This document shows, piece after piece, positions 46,642-57,045 of a DNA stretch of 64,000 nt; positions within the stretch are counted from its first letter, which is position 1; every line of letters starts with the position of its first letter. The translations under genes were made by a program, and so were the position numbers. The stretch comes from Devosia faecipullorum (GTDB lineage Bacteria; Pseudomonadota; Alphaproteobacteria; Rhizobiales; Devosiaceae): positions 868,001 to 932,000 of the forward strand of contig NZ_JACDXV010000001.1 of the NCBI RefSeq assembly GCF_015158295.1. Direction: 5' to 3'. Under the pieces are notes generated by a model. The model was not told the DNA's origin. It made no database searches and worked only from the letters and a program-made list of their open reading frames with translations.

Positions 46642-47328
46642 ATGTTCAATATCGACCAAATTCTCAAGACCCTGCAGACAGACCAGAACGCGCAGCGCAA
46701 CGCCATGAGCGGCGCAGCCGGCCTTGCCGCAGGCATGCTACTTTCCGGCGGCAAGCCGGGCAAGCTGCTGGGCAATGCCGTCAAGGCCGGCGCCCTGGCC
46801 GCCGTCGGCGGCCTCGCCTACAAGGCATGGCAGAATTATCAGCAAAACCAGACTGGTAACGGCCCAGGCCTCAGCGAAGACGCCTTCATCCCCTCCGCAA
46901 CCGACGGCGCGGCACATGAGGAATTGGGCAAGACTTTGGTCCGTGCCATGATCGCCGCCGCCAAGGCCGATGGCCGGATCGACGCCGAAGAAAAGGAAGC
47001 CATTTTCGAGCGGCTGAAAACCATGCCGCTGTCCGCCGAGGAAAAAGCCTGGGTCTTCGATGAATTGTCGACCCCGCTCGACATCAATGCGGTCGTGGCC
47101 CGCGCCGACACGCCCGAACACGCTGCCGAGATTTACGCGGCCTCCCTTGTCGCCATCAGCGCCGATACTGCCTCAGAACAGGCCTATCTCGAGGCGCTGG
47201 CCGGCAAGCTGAAGCTCGATCCGGCCCTGGTGGCGGAAATCCACAGGGCGGCAGGCGAAAAGGCACCGCATCCAGCGGCAAGCCCGACCCCGTCCTGGGC
47301 CTATACGCCCAACCAGAATAATCTCTAA
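46642..47328 (+). CDS. DUF533/TerB-like protein
   Basis: This 228-residue protein starts at 46642, with GGAG upstream. A Gly/Ala-rich amphipathic stretch (about 20-60: AGLAAGMLLSGGKPGKLLGN and VKAGALAAVGGLAYKAW) may insert in membranes. A TerB-type helical domain follows (about 90-215: AMIAAAKADGRIDAEEKEAI and EIYAASLVAISADTASEQAYL), with the acidic residues typical of that family. DUF533 proteins are broadly found in proteobacterial envelopes but have no agreed role. Confidence 0.85.
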   Translation: MFNIDQILKTLQTDQNAQRNAMSGAAGLAAGMLLSGGKPGKLLGNAVKAGALAAVGGLAYKAWQNYQQNQTGNGPGLSEDAFIPSATDGAAHEELGKTLVRAMIAAAKADGRIDAEEKEAIFERLKTMPLSAEEKAWVFDELSTPLDINAVVARADTPEHAAEIYAASLVAISADTASEQAYLEALAGKLKLDPALVAEIHRAAGEKAPHPAASPTPSWAYTPNQNNL

Positions 47329-47336
47329 AATGGGTC

Positions 47337-47354
47337 GGCTCCCGAAAGGGAGCC
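47337..47354 (+). terminator. hairpin after the DUF533 gene
   Basis: GGCTCCC and GGGAGCC form a 7-bp stem closed by a GAAA tetraloop, ten bases after the stop. The following bases are GCCCTC, not a U-run. It lies between convergent genes. Confidence 0.5.
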
Positions 47355-47358
47355 GCCC

Positions 47359-48110
47359 TCATTGCCCCGTCAACAGCACGAAGCGCCGATTGAGCGGCTG
47401 CAAGGGCCGTGAATTGTTGGAATAACGGGCGGCAAAGGCGGCAATCTGCGCCTCGGAAACCTCAATGGGCTGCGCGAACACATTCCAGAAGGCAACTTGC
47501 GAACAGGGCGGCGTGGTCAGCGATCCTTGATAGTGGAACGCGGCTGCCTCGGCCGGCAAAAGACCCGATGCATTGAGCAGATCAGTTCCGGCGATGAACG
47601 AGCCGGTCGTTTCGGGCCACGCGGCCAGAACCTCGGCAAAGACCGGGTTTTTCTCCCCCGCCTGCATCATCACGCCAAGCACCAGCAAATCACCCGCATC
47701 AGACTGATGCACGAAATGCACCTCCAGCGGGCTGCGCGCGCCATCGATGGTGTGCTCGGACTGATGGTGGAAATGAAATTGCAGCAAGTCATACCGCACG
47801 CCATCTAGCGCGGCGAACCCACCCTCGCCCCGGGCATTGACCTGCAGACTGTGCCCATTGTCTACAATTTCAGGGACAAAGGGGGTCCAGACGATATCGA
47901 TCGACCGTCCAGCCGTCACAATCGCGGCGTCACGCACCAGATCGATCGGCGATTGTTCCGCGCCGAGCGTGCAAAGCTCGAAAGCCGAGGCCAGGTCGCC
48001 CCATCGATCAGGGCGGCCTCGCCGTCATAGGTCCAGGTTTCATCCGCCGCGACCGCCGATACGGCCAAAATCCCGAAGACAGCCAGCGAGCCGATATTTC
48101 GCATTTTCAT
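47359..48110 (-). pseudogene. alpha-carbonic anhydrase, interrupted by a frameshift
   Basis: The first frame begins at 48110 with a signal peptide (MKMRNIGSLAVFGILAVSAV, ending AADE) and the family opening WTYDGEAA, but then runs into unrelated sequence. In the next frame, from about 48010 onward, the family continues: RWGDLASAFELCTLGAEQSP, then IDLVRDAAI, the zinc ligands in FHFHHQSEHT and LEVHFVHQSD, and TTPPCSQVAFW. One missing base near 48013-48016 (expected GCCGGCCCT, seen GCCGCCCT on the minus strand) explains the break. The enzyme would hydrate carbon dioxide in the periplasm. It is either a true frameshift or an assembly error. Confidence 0.85.
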
Positions 48111-48274
48111 GATCGCGAGCCCCAAGCGATGTGAACGCCGCCTATCGCAGCGAGGTTAGCTTCCTTGCACATCTTTAAATATTCATTGCCGCTCCGCCGC
48201 CAAGACAGGCGCAATCCTGTGCGCTCTTGAAGCCGTGCCGACCGGCGTCCAAATGTTCGCGCAAGGAGACTGCC

Positions 48275-49312
48275 ATGGAATTGGGACTTTATTCCTTCGC
48301 CGAGAACACACCCGACCCGCTAGGCGGCAATCGGGTGCAATCACCTGCCGAGCGCTTGAGAGACCTGCTTGAAGAAATCGAGCTGGCCGATCAGTTGGGC
48401 CTGGCCTTCTACGGTCTGGGCGAACATCACCGGGCCGACTACGTCGCTTCCGCCCCGGTCACCATCCTGGCCGCCGCCGCGGCGCGCACGAAATCCATCC
48501 GCCTCTCCACCGCGGTAACGGTGCTGAGTTCTGACGATCCCGTCCGTGTCTGGCAGCAATTTGCCACGCTGGACCTGATCAGCAATGGCCGCGCCGAAAT
48601 CATGGCCGGCCGTGGTTCCTTCATCGAAAGCTTCCCTCTCTTCGGCCTCGATCTCAACGATTACGACGACCTGTTCGAAGAAAAACTCGAAATGCTGCTC
48701 AGTATCCGCCAAGGCGGCAAGGTGAGCTGGCCGGGCAGCAAGCACACGAAGCCCATTCCGGGCCTCGAAATTTTTCCCAAGCCGATCCAGTCGCCACTTC
48801 CGCTCTGGATTGCGGTGGGCGGAACACCCAATTCCGTCGCCCGCGCCGCTTATTACGGCCTGCCGCTGATGATCGCCATCATTGGCGGCCGTCCGCGCCA
48901 GTTCCAGCCCCTGACCGAGCTTTATCGCCAGACCGGCGCCAGGAGCGGCCATGACGGCGCCACGCTCAAGCTCGGCATATCCGGTCACGGCTTCATCGCC
49001 CAGGACAGCCAGGACGCCCGCGACATCGCCTTCCCGGCCCATAGCGCCGCCATGAGCCGCATCGGCGCCGAACGCGGCTGGCCCGCAACCACGCGGGTGC
49101 AATTCGAGGCCGGGACCACGCCTGAAGGCGCCTATTACATGGGGTCGCCTCAGGAAGTGGTCGACAAGATTCTCATGCAACACGAATGGTTCGGCCATGA
49201 CCGTTTCGGTCTGCAATTGAGCGTTGGCACCCTGCCCCATGACAAAGTCATGAAAGCCATCGAACTTTATGGAACGGTGGTGAAACCGGCCATCGACAAG
49301 GCACTGTCATGA
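48275..49312 (+). CDS. LLM-class flavin-dependent oxidoreductase
   Basis: This 345-residue protein is a luciferase-like monooxygenase. AAGGAG lies seven bases upstream of the ATG. Family landmarks are FYGLGEHHRADYVASAPVTI, RIRLSTAVTVLSSDDPVRV-type strand 3, and AEIMAGRGSFIESFPLFGLD. The barrel uses reduced FMN from a separate reductase. Subtype resembles the common alkanal-type group, but the substrate is unknown. Nothing nearby indicates a pathway. Confidence 0.9.
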   Translation: MELGLYSFAENTPDPLGGNRVQSPAERLRDLLEEIELADQLGLAFYGLGEHHRADYVASAPVTILAAAAARTKSIRLSTAVTVLSSDDPVRVWQQFATLDLISNGRAEIMAGRGSFIESFPLFGLDLNDYDDLFEEKLEMLLSIRQGGKVSWPGSKHTKPIPGLEIFPKPIQSPLPLWIAVGGTPNSVARAAYYGLPLMIAIIGGRPRQFQPLTELYRQTGARSGHDGATLKLGISGHGFIAQDSQDARDIAFPAHSAAMSRIGAERGWPATTRVQFEAGTTPEGAYYMGSPQEVVDKILMQHEWFGHDRFGLQLSVGTLPHDKVMKAIELYGTVVKPAIDKALS

Positions 49313-49324
49313 CCAGACCCCGGC

Positions 49325-49351
49325 AATTCCAATGTGGAATTAGATTTTAAT
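49325..49351 (+). terminator. weak terminator after the LLM gene
   Basis: AATTCC and GGAATT pair around a 5-base loop and are followed by AGATTTTAATT. The stem is AT-rich and short. Confidence 0.4.
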
Positions 49352-49405
49352 TAACGACGTTCTCGTAGTCATCCGGCCTATCAACGCCGCTGGAAGGTTA
49401 CAAAA

Positions 49406-49762
49406 ATTTCTCAGGCAAGCCTCCAGCGTTCAAGAGAAAAGTCGTCTTTCGGCTGGACCCAATTCCTGCCGGCATTCCTGTTTGCCACGTTTTCGGCTGT
49501 GGCGCTGGCGGCCCCGATGCGCGCGCCGGAAACCGGGGAGATGGCCGTAATCTTCCCCCCATTTACGACTGAAGAAACGGCCTGGGCCATTGTGCGCGAT
49601 GCTGGTGGCGCCTTTGTCGCCCCAACGCGCATTCCCAACATTATCGTCGCTCACACCAATGATACCGGCTTCCAGCGCCGCGTGCAGGAAATGGGCGCAA
49701 TATTCTTCCTTGCAGCAAATGGCCTTTGCGCACCCCTGATCTTTTCCGGAAATACTAAATGA
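49406..49762 (+). CDS. small single-pass membrane protein with unusual start, overlapping the chemoreceptor gene
   Basis: The frame ending at 49762 codes for an obvious hydrophobic helix (TQFLPAFLFATFSAVALAAP) followed by a conserved-looking domain (ETGEMAVIFPPFTTEETAWA and GGAFVAPTRIPNIIVAHTND). The helix lies upstream of the first GTG (49499) and ATG (49517). The frame is open back to about 49350 but contains no ATG, GTG or TTG there. An ATT at 49406 has GGAAGG eight bases upstream and would give a 118-residue protein, so I place the start there tentatively. The stop overlaps the next start (ATGA). If only the GTG is used, the product is soluble and 87 residues. Confidence 0.5.
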   Translation: MSQASLQRSREKSSFGWTQFLPAFLFATFSAVALAAPMRAPETGEMAVIFPPFTTEETAWAIVRDAGGAFVAPTRIPNIIVAHTNDTGFQRRVQEMGAIFFLAANGLCAPLIFSGNTK

Positions 49763-51453
49763 CCTTCGCCCATATCCGCACCATTGCCACCTTGCTGGTC
49801 TCGGGGCTCGCGCTCATTGCCGGCCTTGCGGCAATCATCACCGACTTCATCACGCAGCAAAAGCTCGCTACGCCGGGCTTCATCGCCCTGGCCGGCATTG
49901 TCACACTGTTGACGAGCTATCCATTCCTACGGAAGACCCCCGCCTTCCGCTATCTCTCGGTGACCATCCTGATGAGCGGCATTGCAGCCACGCTGGCAGC
50001 CTCCACCGGAACACCCTGGCAGACTGACCTGCACATGGCCTTTTTCGCCGCGCTGGCGATCAGCGCCCTGCTCTATGACGTGCGCGCAATCCTGATCGGC
50101 ACCGCCTTCGTTGCCGTCCATCATCTGGGCATCGGCATGATGCTTCCGGAAATGGTATTTTATGGCGGCGGCGGCCTGCCGCGCATCCTGCTCCACGCCA
50201 TCATTCTGGTGATCGAGGCAGCCGGCCTCATCTGGCTCATGGTCAATACGTTCAAGCTGCTCGATATCGCCCGCGAGCAATCCGAGCAGGCCGAGAACCA
50301 CGCCGAGCAATCGCGCAATCTGGCCCGCGAGGTTGAGGAAGGCGAAGTGCTGCGGCTCGAAGAGCGCAGTCGCACCCTGGCGGAACTGCGTGACCAGTTC
50401 GGCAGCGTCGTCACCGCCGCGCTTGATGGCGATTTCAGCCGCCGCGCTCCCACCAGCTTTGCCGAGAAAGATCTCAACGAGCTGGCACGCTCGATCAACA
50501 TGCTGGTAGAAAATATCGAAGGCGGACTCAGCGAAACTGGTTCGGTCATGGCGGCATTGTCGGCGCAGGATCTGACCCGCCGGGTCGAGGGCAATTATCG
50601 CGGCGCATTCGCTCGCCTCAAGCAGGATACCAACACTGTCGCCAATCGCCTCGCGGAGGTGGTTAACGCCATTCGCGCCGCTTCCACCAATCTGGCCCAC
50701 GCGACGGGAGAATTGCTGACCGGGGCCGACAACCTGTCCCGTCGTACCGCCCAGCAGGCCAGCGCTGTGCGGGAAACCTCCGGTTCCATAGAAACGCTCG
50801 CCCACGCCGTGCGCAACAATGCCGAGCGCGCCGACGAGGTGAGCGCCGCGACAGCGCGGGTGGTCAGCACCGCAGAAACCGGTGGCCTGGTGATGGTGGA
50901 CGCCACCGACGCCATGATGCGTATCGGCAAGTCCTCCGAACAGATCTCCGGCATTATCGGGCTGATCGACGACATCGCCTTCCAGACCAACCTGCTCGCG
51001 CTCAATGCCTCGGTAGAAGCCGCCCGCGCAGGAGAGGCCGGCAAGGGCTTTGCCGTGGTTGCCGTCGAAGTGCGGCGCCTGGCGCAATCAGCCGCCGAGG
51101 CGTCTGCCGACATCAAGGCGCTAATCGAGCAGGCCACCAGCCAGGTGGGAGAAGGCTCACGCCTGGTTGGGCGCGCAGCCGATACCTTGACCCAGATTGC
51201 CGAAGCGGCCCGCGCCAGCAATGCCATGATGCAGGGCATTGTCGAGGCCGTCACCGACCAGAACCACGCCCTGGTCGAGGTCAATAGCGCCGTGCGGCGC
51301 ATCGATGAAATCACCCAGCATAATGCCGCGCTGGCCGAGGAAACCAACGCTGCCACTGCTCAGGCCCAAAGCCAGGCAATCAATCTGGATGAAATCGTCG
51401 GCGTCTTCCGGGTGGCCCCAGCGCATCGGGGCGCCTCTACGCGGGCGGCATGA
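49759..51453 (+). CDS. methyl-accepting chemotaxis protein without periplasmic sensor
   Basis: This 564-residue receptor has about six transmembrane helices at 1-175 with only short loops, so it probably senses membrane or cytosolic cues. Two HAMP-like stretches follow (about 225-310). The signalling domain has the intact tip, IIGLIDDIAFQTNLLALNAS followed by VEAARAGEAGKGFAVVA. No C-terminal CheR-binding pentapeptide is seen. Translation overlaps the small membrane protein upstream by ATGA, suggesting paired amounts. Confidence 0.92.
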   Translation: MTFAHIRTIATLLVSGLALIAGLAAIITDFITQQKLATPGFIALAGIVTLLTSYPFLRKTPAFRYLSVTILMSGIAATLAASTGTPWQTDLHMAFFAALAISALLYDVRAILIGTAFVAVHHLGIGMMLPEMVFYGGGGLPRILLHAIILVIEAAGLIWLMVNTFKLLDIAREQSEQAENHAEQSRNLAREVEEGEVLRLEERSRTLAELRDQFGSVVTAALDGDFSRRAPTSFAEKDLNELARSINMLVENIEGGLSETGSVMAALSAQDLTRRVEGNYRGAFARLKQDTNTVANRLAEVVNAIRAASTNLAHATGELLTGADNLSRRTAQQASAVRETSGSIETLAHAVRNNAERADEVSAATARVVSTAETGGLVMVDATDAMMRIGKSSEQISGIIGLIDDIAFQTNLLALNASVEAARAGEAGKGFAVVAVEVRRLAQSAAEASADIKALIEQATSQVGEGSRLVGRAADTLTQIAEAARASNAMMQGIVEAVTDQNHALVEVNSAVRRIDEITQHNAALAEETNAATAQAQSQAINLDEIVGVFRVAPAHRGASTRAA

Positions 51454-51511
51454 CACCAGCGCGAATTACAACTTGTGGCGGACGGGGCACTGCATCCCCG
51501 TCCTGCCCGAC

Positions 51512-51733
51512 TTATTTGGCAGAACGCTTGATCGACTTGATCGCCAGGGGCGGAATGCCGGATTTTTCCGAAATGGCGCGATCCTGGTCCATGATGGCTG
51601 TGCGCGCGGGATCATCTCCATCAAGGCCGCCAAGCAGGCTCGCATCGACCTTGCGGTTGGAGCGCTGCGAGCCATCCTCATAAACGACGTCGAACATCAC
51701 GAATTCAGAGCGGGCGGTTGGCTTCCTGGCCAT
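51512..51733 (-). CDS. small conserved hypothetical protein
   Basis: This 73-residue protein starts at 51733 with AAAGGA upstream (MARKPTARSEFVMFDVVYED). It continues with SQRSNRKVDASLLGGLDGDD and ends in a Lys/Arg tail (PLAIKSIKRSAK). The alternating charge and compact length recall small proteins near HlyU-type genes in alphaproteobacteria, but I know no function. It is the last gene of the rpoD-DUF2442-HlyU run, after a hairpin. Confidence 0.65.
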   Translation of the reverse strand: MARKPTARSEFVMFDVVYEDGSQRSNRKVDASLLGGLDGDDPARTAIMDQDRAISEKSGIPPLAIKSIKRSAK

Positions 51734-51755
51734 TTTGATGGTCCTTTCAAAACAT

Positions 51756-51782
51756 GACCGCGAGCCGGGGCGGCTCGCGGTC
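51756..51782 (-). terminator. hairpin between the HlyU-like gene and the small gene
   Basis: GACCGCGAGCC and GGCTCGCGGTC form a perfect 11-bp stem with a 5-base loop. On the minus strand it is followed by ATGTTTTG, a short U-run. It can partly terminate the rpoD-HlyU transcript before the last small gene. Confidence 0.6.
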
Positions 51783-51806
51783 ATCACATGCGAAAAATGT
51801 TCGAGC

Positions 51807-52094
51807 TTAGCGGAAAATAGACTCGCCCTGCTCGTCCACGATCTGGCGGCCCTTGCTGAGGGCCAGCGGAATAAGGTCGTCCAGCGAACTCATGCGGTCG
51901 GCGCGGATAAAGCGATAGGTCTTCACTTCGCCGCCGACATCCTTCTCGATCACGCCCGCAAGCTGCAATTCGCTGCCGGCCTTCATCTCGATGGCCTTGA
52001 TGACGAAGCCCTTGTAGCCTTCCTCGCCCAGCACCTTGTCACCGGCCGGAACGGCACTGTCGGACCCGCCGAACAGCTTCTTGAAGAACGACAT
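51807..52094 (-). CDS. HlyU-family protein
   Basis: This 95-residue protein matches the HlyU family of small alphaproteobacterial proteins: MSFFKKLFGGSDS at the start, then EEGYKGFVIKAIEMKAGSEL, QLAGVIEKDV and a C-terminal ADRMSSLDDLIPLALSKGRQ. HlyU was named as a haemolysin activator in Vibrio, but most members have no tested role and no helix-turn-helix that I can see here. GGAGG lies upstream of the start. Confidence 0.85.
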   Translation of the reverse strand: MSFFKKLFGGSDSAVPAGDKVLGEEGYKGFVIKAIEMKAGSELQLAGVIEKDVGGEVKTYRFIRADRMSSLDDLIPLALSKGRQIVDEQGESIFR

Positions 52095-52115
52095 GGCTTG
52101 CCTCCGCTTGCTTGA

Positions 52116-52397
52116 TTACCGGCGCGTCGGGCGAGGTCGCTCCAGAACGCCATTCCTGTCCATCTCCTCCTGCAACCAAAGCGGTGAGATGTCAAAATAG
52201 TTCGGCCAGGTTGGCACTCCATTGGCGAGGGCCACCTTGGCGAAATAGGCCCGATCCCGCAACGGCTCCGTGCCCTCCCCGCGTTGCGCCAACATGGGCG
52301 CGGCGTTGAAAGTGCCGGAGGTACCGTCGGTAAACGCTACCACCAGCTTGAACGGAATCGCCGCCCGGATCGAAACCAGCTTGAGCGGAGCCACCAT
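52116..52397 (-). CDS. DUF2442-family protein
   Basis: This 93-residue protein shows the DUF2442 pattern: FKLVVAFTDGTSGTFNAAPM and LRDRAYFAKVALANGVPTWP leading to NYFDISPLWLQEEM. Members are often near toxin-antitoxin or restriction genes, but none is here. It starts ten bases after the rpoD stop and is followed after 21 bases by the HlyU-like gene. Confidence 0.85.
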   Translation of the reverse strand: MVAPLKLVSIRAAIPFKLVVAFTDGTSGTFNAAPMLAQRGEGTEPLRDRAYFAKVALANGVPTWPNYFDISPLWLQEEMDRNGVLERPRPTRR

Positions 52398-52407
52398 TGG
52401 GTCGCGC

Positions 52408-54456
<2,049 letters not shown>

Positions 54457-54647
54457 CATTTACTCCTCGGAACCCATGGGCGTGCGGTCCCGGCTGTGTC
54501 TTAGGTGGTGACAACTCAAGACAAGGTAAAGGTCTGGTCACCGGACCGTTAACGATCCATCCCAGTTTCGGTCGCTTCGGATGCCATGACGAAGTGATTC
54601 GCCATAACGCAAAATCGCGCATCATCGCCGCCTTCAAGGATTAACCC
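54457..54647 (-). promoter_or_regulatory. region between dnaG stop and rpoD start
   Basis: These 191 bases contain no gene. They must hold an rpoD promoter if rpoD is not expressed only from dnaG. No convincing -35/-10 pair was seen. Confidence 0.3.
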
Positions 54648-56591
54648 CTAAAAACTGCGAGTTGCGCGTCCCGATAGCGAACCAAATCCTTCGATCAATG
54701 CCTCTGTGCCATCGACAGTGGTAATCTGGTTCTTGATGTCACGCAGCCTTTCAAAGGTTTCTTCGCTCGGGTCTTCGCCCAGCGCGGCTTCGGCTGCTTT
54801 CAGTTCCCTATTTAGCTGAACTTTCTTGTTATGCAAGGCCAGCGCATGGCTTAATCCGGTCTCAGCGTCCGCGCGCGCCGTTTCCGCGCTCACTTGCCAC
54901 ACCCCCTGCCGGGAAAGCGTGTCCGCCATCCGGTCTAGCGCCGGGCCATGCCCGCGCACGCCCAGGGCAGCGCGCAGGTCGTCGGCGGCAATATCGTGAT
55001 GCCGCACCGCCAGCGCCAGAATGTCGCCCAACACTTTCTGTGCCACGGGAGTTTCACAATCCAGCGCCGCCAGCGCCTCGAAACTGTCTTCGACCAGAGC
55101 CGGATGATTGACCAGCGCCATGATGATCGTCGCCTCGCGAGGAGAGGCGTCGGCAACCGCGCTGGGCCGCAGCAGGCGGGAATTTTTCAGCGTATCCGAG
55201 ACGACCAGCCGCGGCGTGCCCCGCCCCGGATAACCATAGGCGCCGCTCTGCCCATAGGCCGGCTTGCCGCCGCCGCGCCAATTGTCCCGGCCACCCTGCC
55301 GCAGCGGGGCGAAGAACGCCTTGATCTTCTCGTCGAACGCCTGACTGTAATGGAACCGGACCGTGGAATCCTGGATGGAATTGGTCCGTTCGCGCAGCCG
55401 CGCCTGAAGCGCCGCACGTTCCTCGGGCGCTTCCGGCACCAGCCCCCCGCCGGTCTCGAAGCTCCACACCATATCGGAGAGCGAGCGCGCCTTCTCGATC
55501 ACCTCGGTAAAGGCGGCCTTGCCTTGCGACTTGATCAGGTCGTCGGGATCCTGCCCTTCCGGCAGGGTGGCGATCTTTACCGTCTTGCCCGGCTTTAGAT
55601 GGGGCAGAACCAGGTCGGCGGCCCGCTCGGCGGCCTTCAAACCGGCCTTGTCGCCATCAAAGCAAAGGACCGGCGCATCGCTCATCCGCCAGAGCAATTG
55701 CACATGTTCCTCGGTCAGGGCCGTGCCCAGCGGCGCGACCGCGCCCTCAAAGCCGGCGGCAACCGAAGCGATCACGTCGAGATAGCCTTCCACGACAATA
55801 ACCGTCGCTCCATCCCGCGCTGCCGCCCGGGCTGCCTGCCCGTTGTAAAGCGTCTGCCGCTTGGAAAAGAGCTGGGTTTCCGGGGAGTTGAGATATTTGG
55901 CCGGCACATCCGGGCTCATCGCCCGCCCGCCAAAGGCAATCACCCGGCCCCGAAAGTCGGTGATCGGAAACATGACGCGATTGCGGAACCGGTCATAGGT
56001 CAATGGATCGCCGTCGCGGCTGGTGACGAGTCCAGTATCGACCATGGCCTGCGCCGAGACGCCATTGGCGGCCAGATGCTCCTTGAGCCCATTGCGGCTG
56101 TCGGGGGCGAAGCCGATCCGGAAACGGGACTGGCTTCCCGCCGAGACGCCCCGCTCGAACAGATAGCCCCGCGCCCGCGCCCCGATATTATGCGCCAACG
56201 CCGCCTCGAAATATTTGGTGGCAAGATCCATGACCTCGACCAGCGATTTCTGCTCGGCCTCGCGCCTCTCGCTGCGCTCGTCGCGCGCCGGCATCGGCAC
56301 CCCGGCCATGCCCGCCAGCTTCTCGACGGCCTCGGGAAAGCTCATTCCTGCCTTTTCGGTCAGGAACCGAAAGTGATCGCCCGAGGCGCCGCAGCCGAAG
56401 CAATGATAGATGCCGCGCCGGTCATCGGCGTGAAAGCTCGGGCTTTTTTCGGCATGGAATGGGCAGCAGGCCCACATGTCGCCCTTGCCGGGCTGGCTTT
56501 TGCGTTTGTCCCACAGCACATGCTCGCCCACCACCTGCGTTATCGGCAGGCGCTGACGGATCTCGTCCAGAAACTGATCGGTAAAGCGCAT
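54648..56591 (-). CDS. dnaG: DNA primase
   Basis: DnaG makes RNA primers at the replication fork. The 647-residue protein has the N-terminal zinc finger (CCPFHAEKSPSFH and HCFGCGASGDHF), a TOPRIM domain (about 260-350: ATVIVVEGYLDVIASVAAGF and LCFDGDKAGLKAAERAADLV) and a C-terminal helicase-interacting region. The length is normal for alphaproteobacteria. It lies upstream of rpoD on the same strand. Confidence 0.97.
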   Translation of the reverse strand: MRFTDQFLDEIRQRLPITQVVGEHVLWDKRKSQPGKGDMWACCPFHAEKSPSFHADDRRGIYHCFGCGASGDHFRFLTEKAGMSFPEAVEKLAGMAGVPMPARDERSERREAEQKSLVEVMDLATKYFEAALAHNIGARARGYLFERGVSAGSQSRFRIGFAPDSRNGLKEHLAANGVSAQAMVDTGLVTSRDGDPLTYDRFRNRVMFPITDFRGRVIAFGGRAMSPDVPAKYLNSPETQLFSKRQTLYNGQAARAAARDGATVIVVEGYLDVIASVAAGFEGAVAPLGTALTEEHVQLLWRMSDAPVLCFDGDKAGLKAAERAADLVLPHLKPGKTVKIATLPEGQDPDDLIKSQGKAAFTEVIEKARSLSDMVWSFETGGGLVPEAPEERAALQARLRERTNSIQDSTVRFHYSQAFDEKIKAFFAPLRQGGRDNWRGGGKPAYGQSGAYGYPGRGTPRLVVSDTLKNSRLLRPSAVADASPREATIIMALVNHPALVEDSFEALAALDCETPVAQKVLGDILALAVRHHDIAADDLRAALGVRGHGPALDRMADTLSRQGVWQVSAETARADAETGLSHALALHNKKVQLNRELKAAEAALGEDPSEETFERLRDIKNQITTVDGTEALIEGFGSLSGRATRSF

Positions 56592-56649
56592 TTGTGTTAT
56601 CTAGGCGCTGCAGCGCCCGGAGTCATCAACAAGGAACTTATCCACAATC

Positions 56650-57039
56650 ATGCCGCAGACGAAAATGCCACCCGCTATCTTGCTGGCCTTGACCATCGGC
56701 CCCGCTTTGGCCATCGGCATGACGCTCTGGTTCGTCAATGACCTTCTCCCCGAATGCATAGTCAGCGAGCACCAGCGCCTGACTGCGCCTGACAGCCAAT
56801 TCGATCTCGTCACCTTCTCCCGCGCCTGCGGCGCCACCGAAGCCAATATTCAAGCCGCGCTGGTGCCGCAGGGTGAAGAAATCCCCTTCGACGCCGCCAG
56901 CTTTGTCTCGGTAGCCAGCAATGCAGGCCTTGAGCCCGCCTGGAATGCCAATGGTGATATCGAGCTGACTCTGCCACAAGGCGCTGAAATATACCGGCAG
57001 GACGACAGCGTCGCCGGGATCAGCGTGATCTACCGCTAG
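56650..57039 (+). CDS. small membrane-anchored protein, DUF5412-like
   Basis: This 129-residue protein has an N-terminal hydrophobic segment (PAILLALTIGPALAIGMTLW) that can be an anchor or uncleaved signal. The rest resembles the DUF5412 pattern: LTAPDSQFDLVTFSRACGAT followed by a beta-rich tail (IELTLPQGAEIYRQDD). Two cysteines (PECIVSE and SRACGAT) may pair. It is divergent from dnaG and convergent with the GH5-like gene. No function is known. Confidence 0.65.
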   Translation: MPQTKMPPAILLALTIGPALAIGMTLWFVNDLLPECIVSEHQRLTAPDSQFDLVTFSRACGATEANIQAALVPQGEEIPFDAASFVSVASNAGLEPAWNANGDIELTLPQGAEIYRQDDSVAGISVIYR

Positions 57040-57045
57040 AGACGA

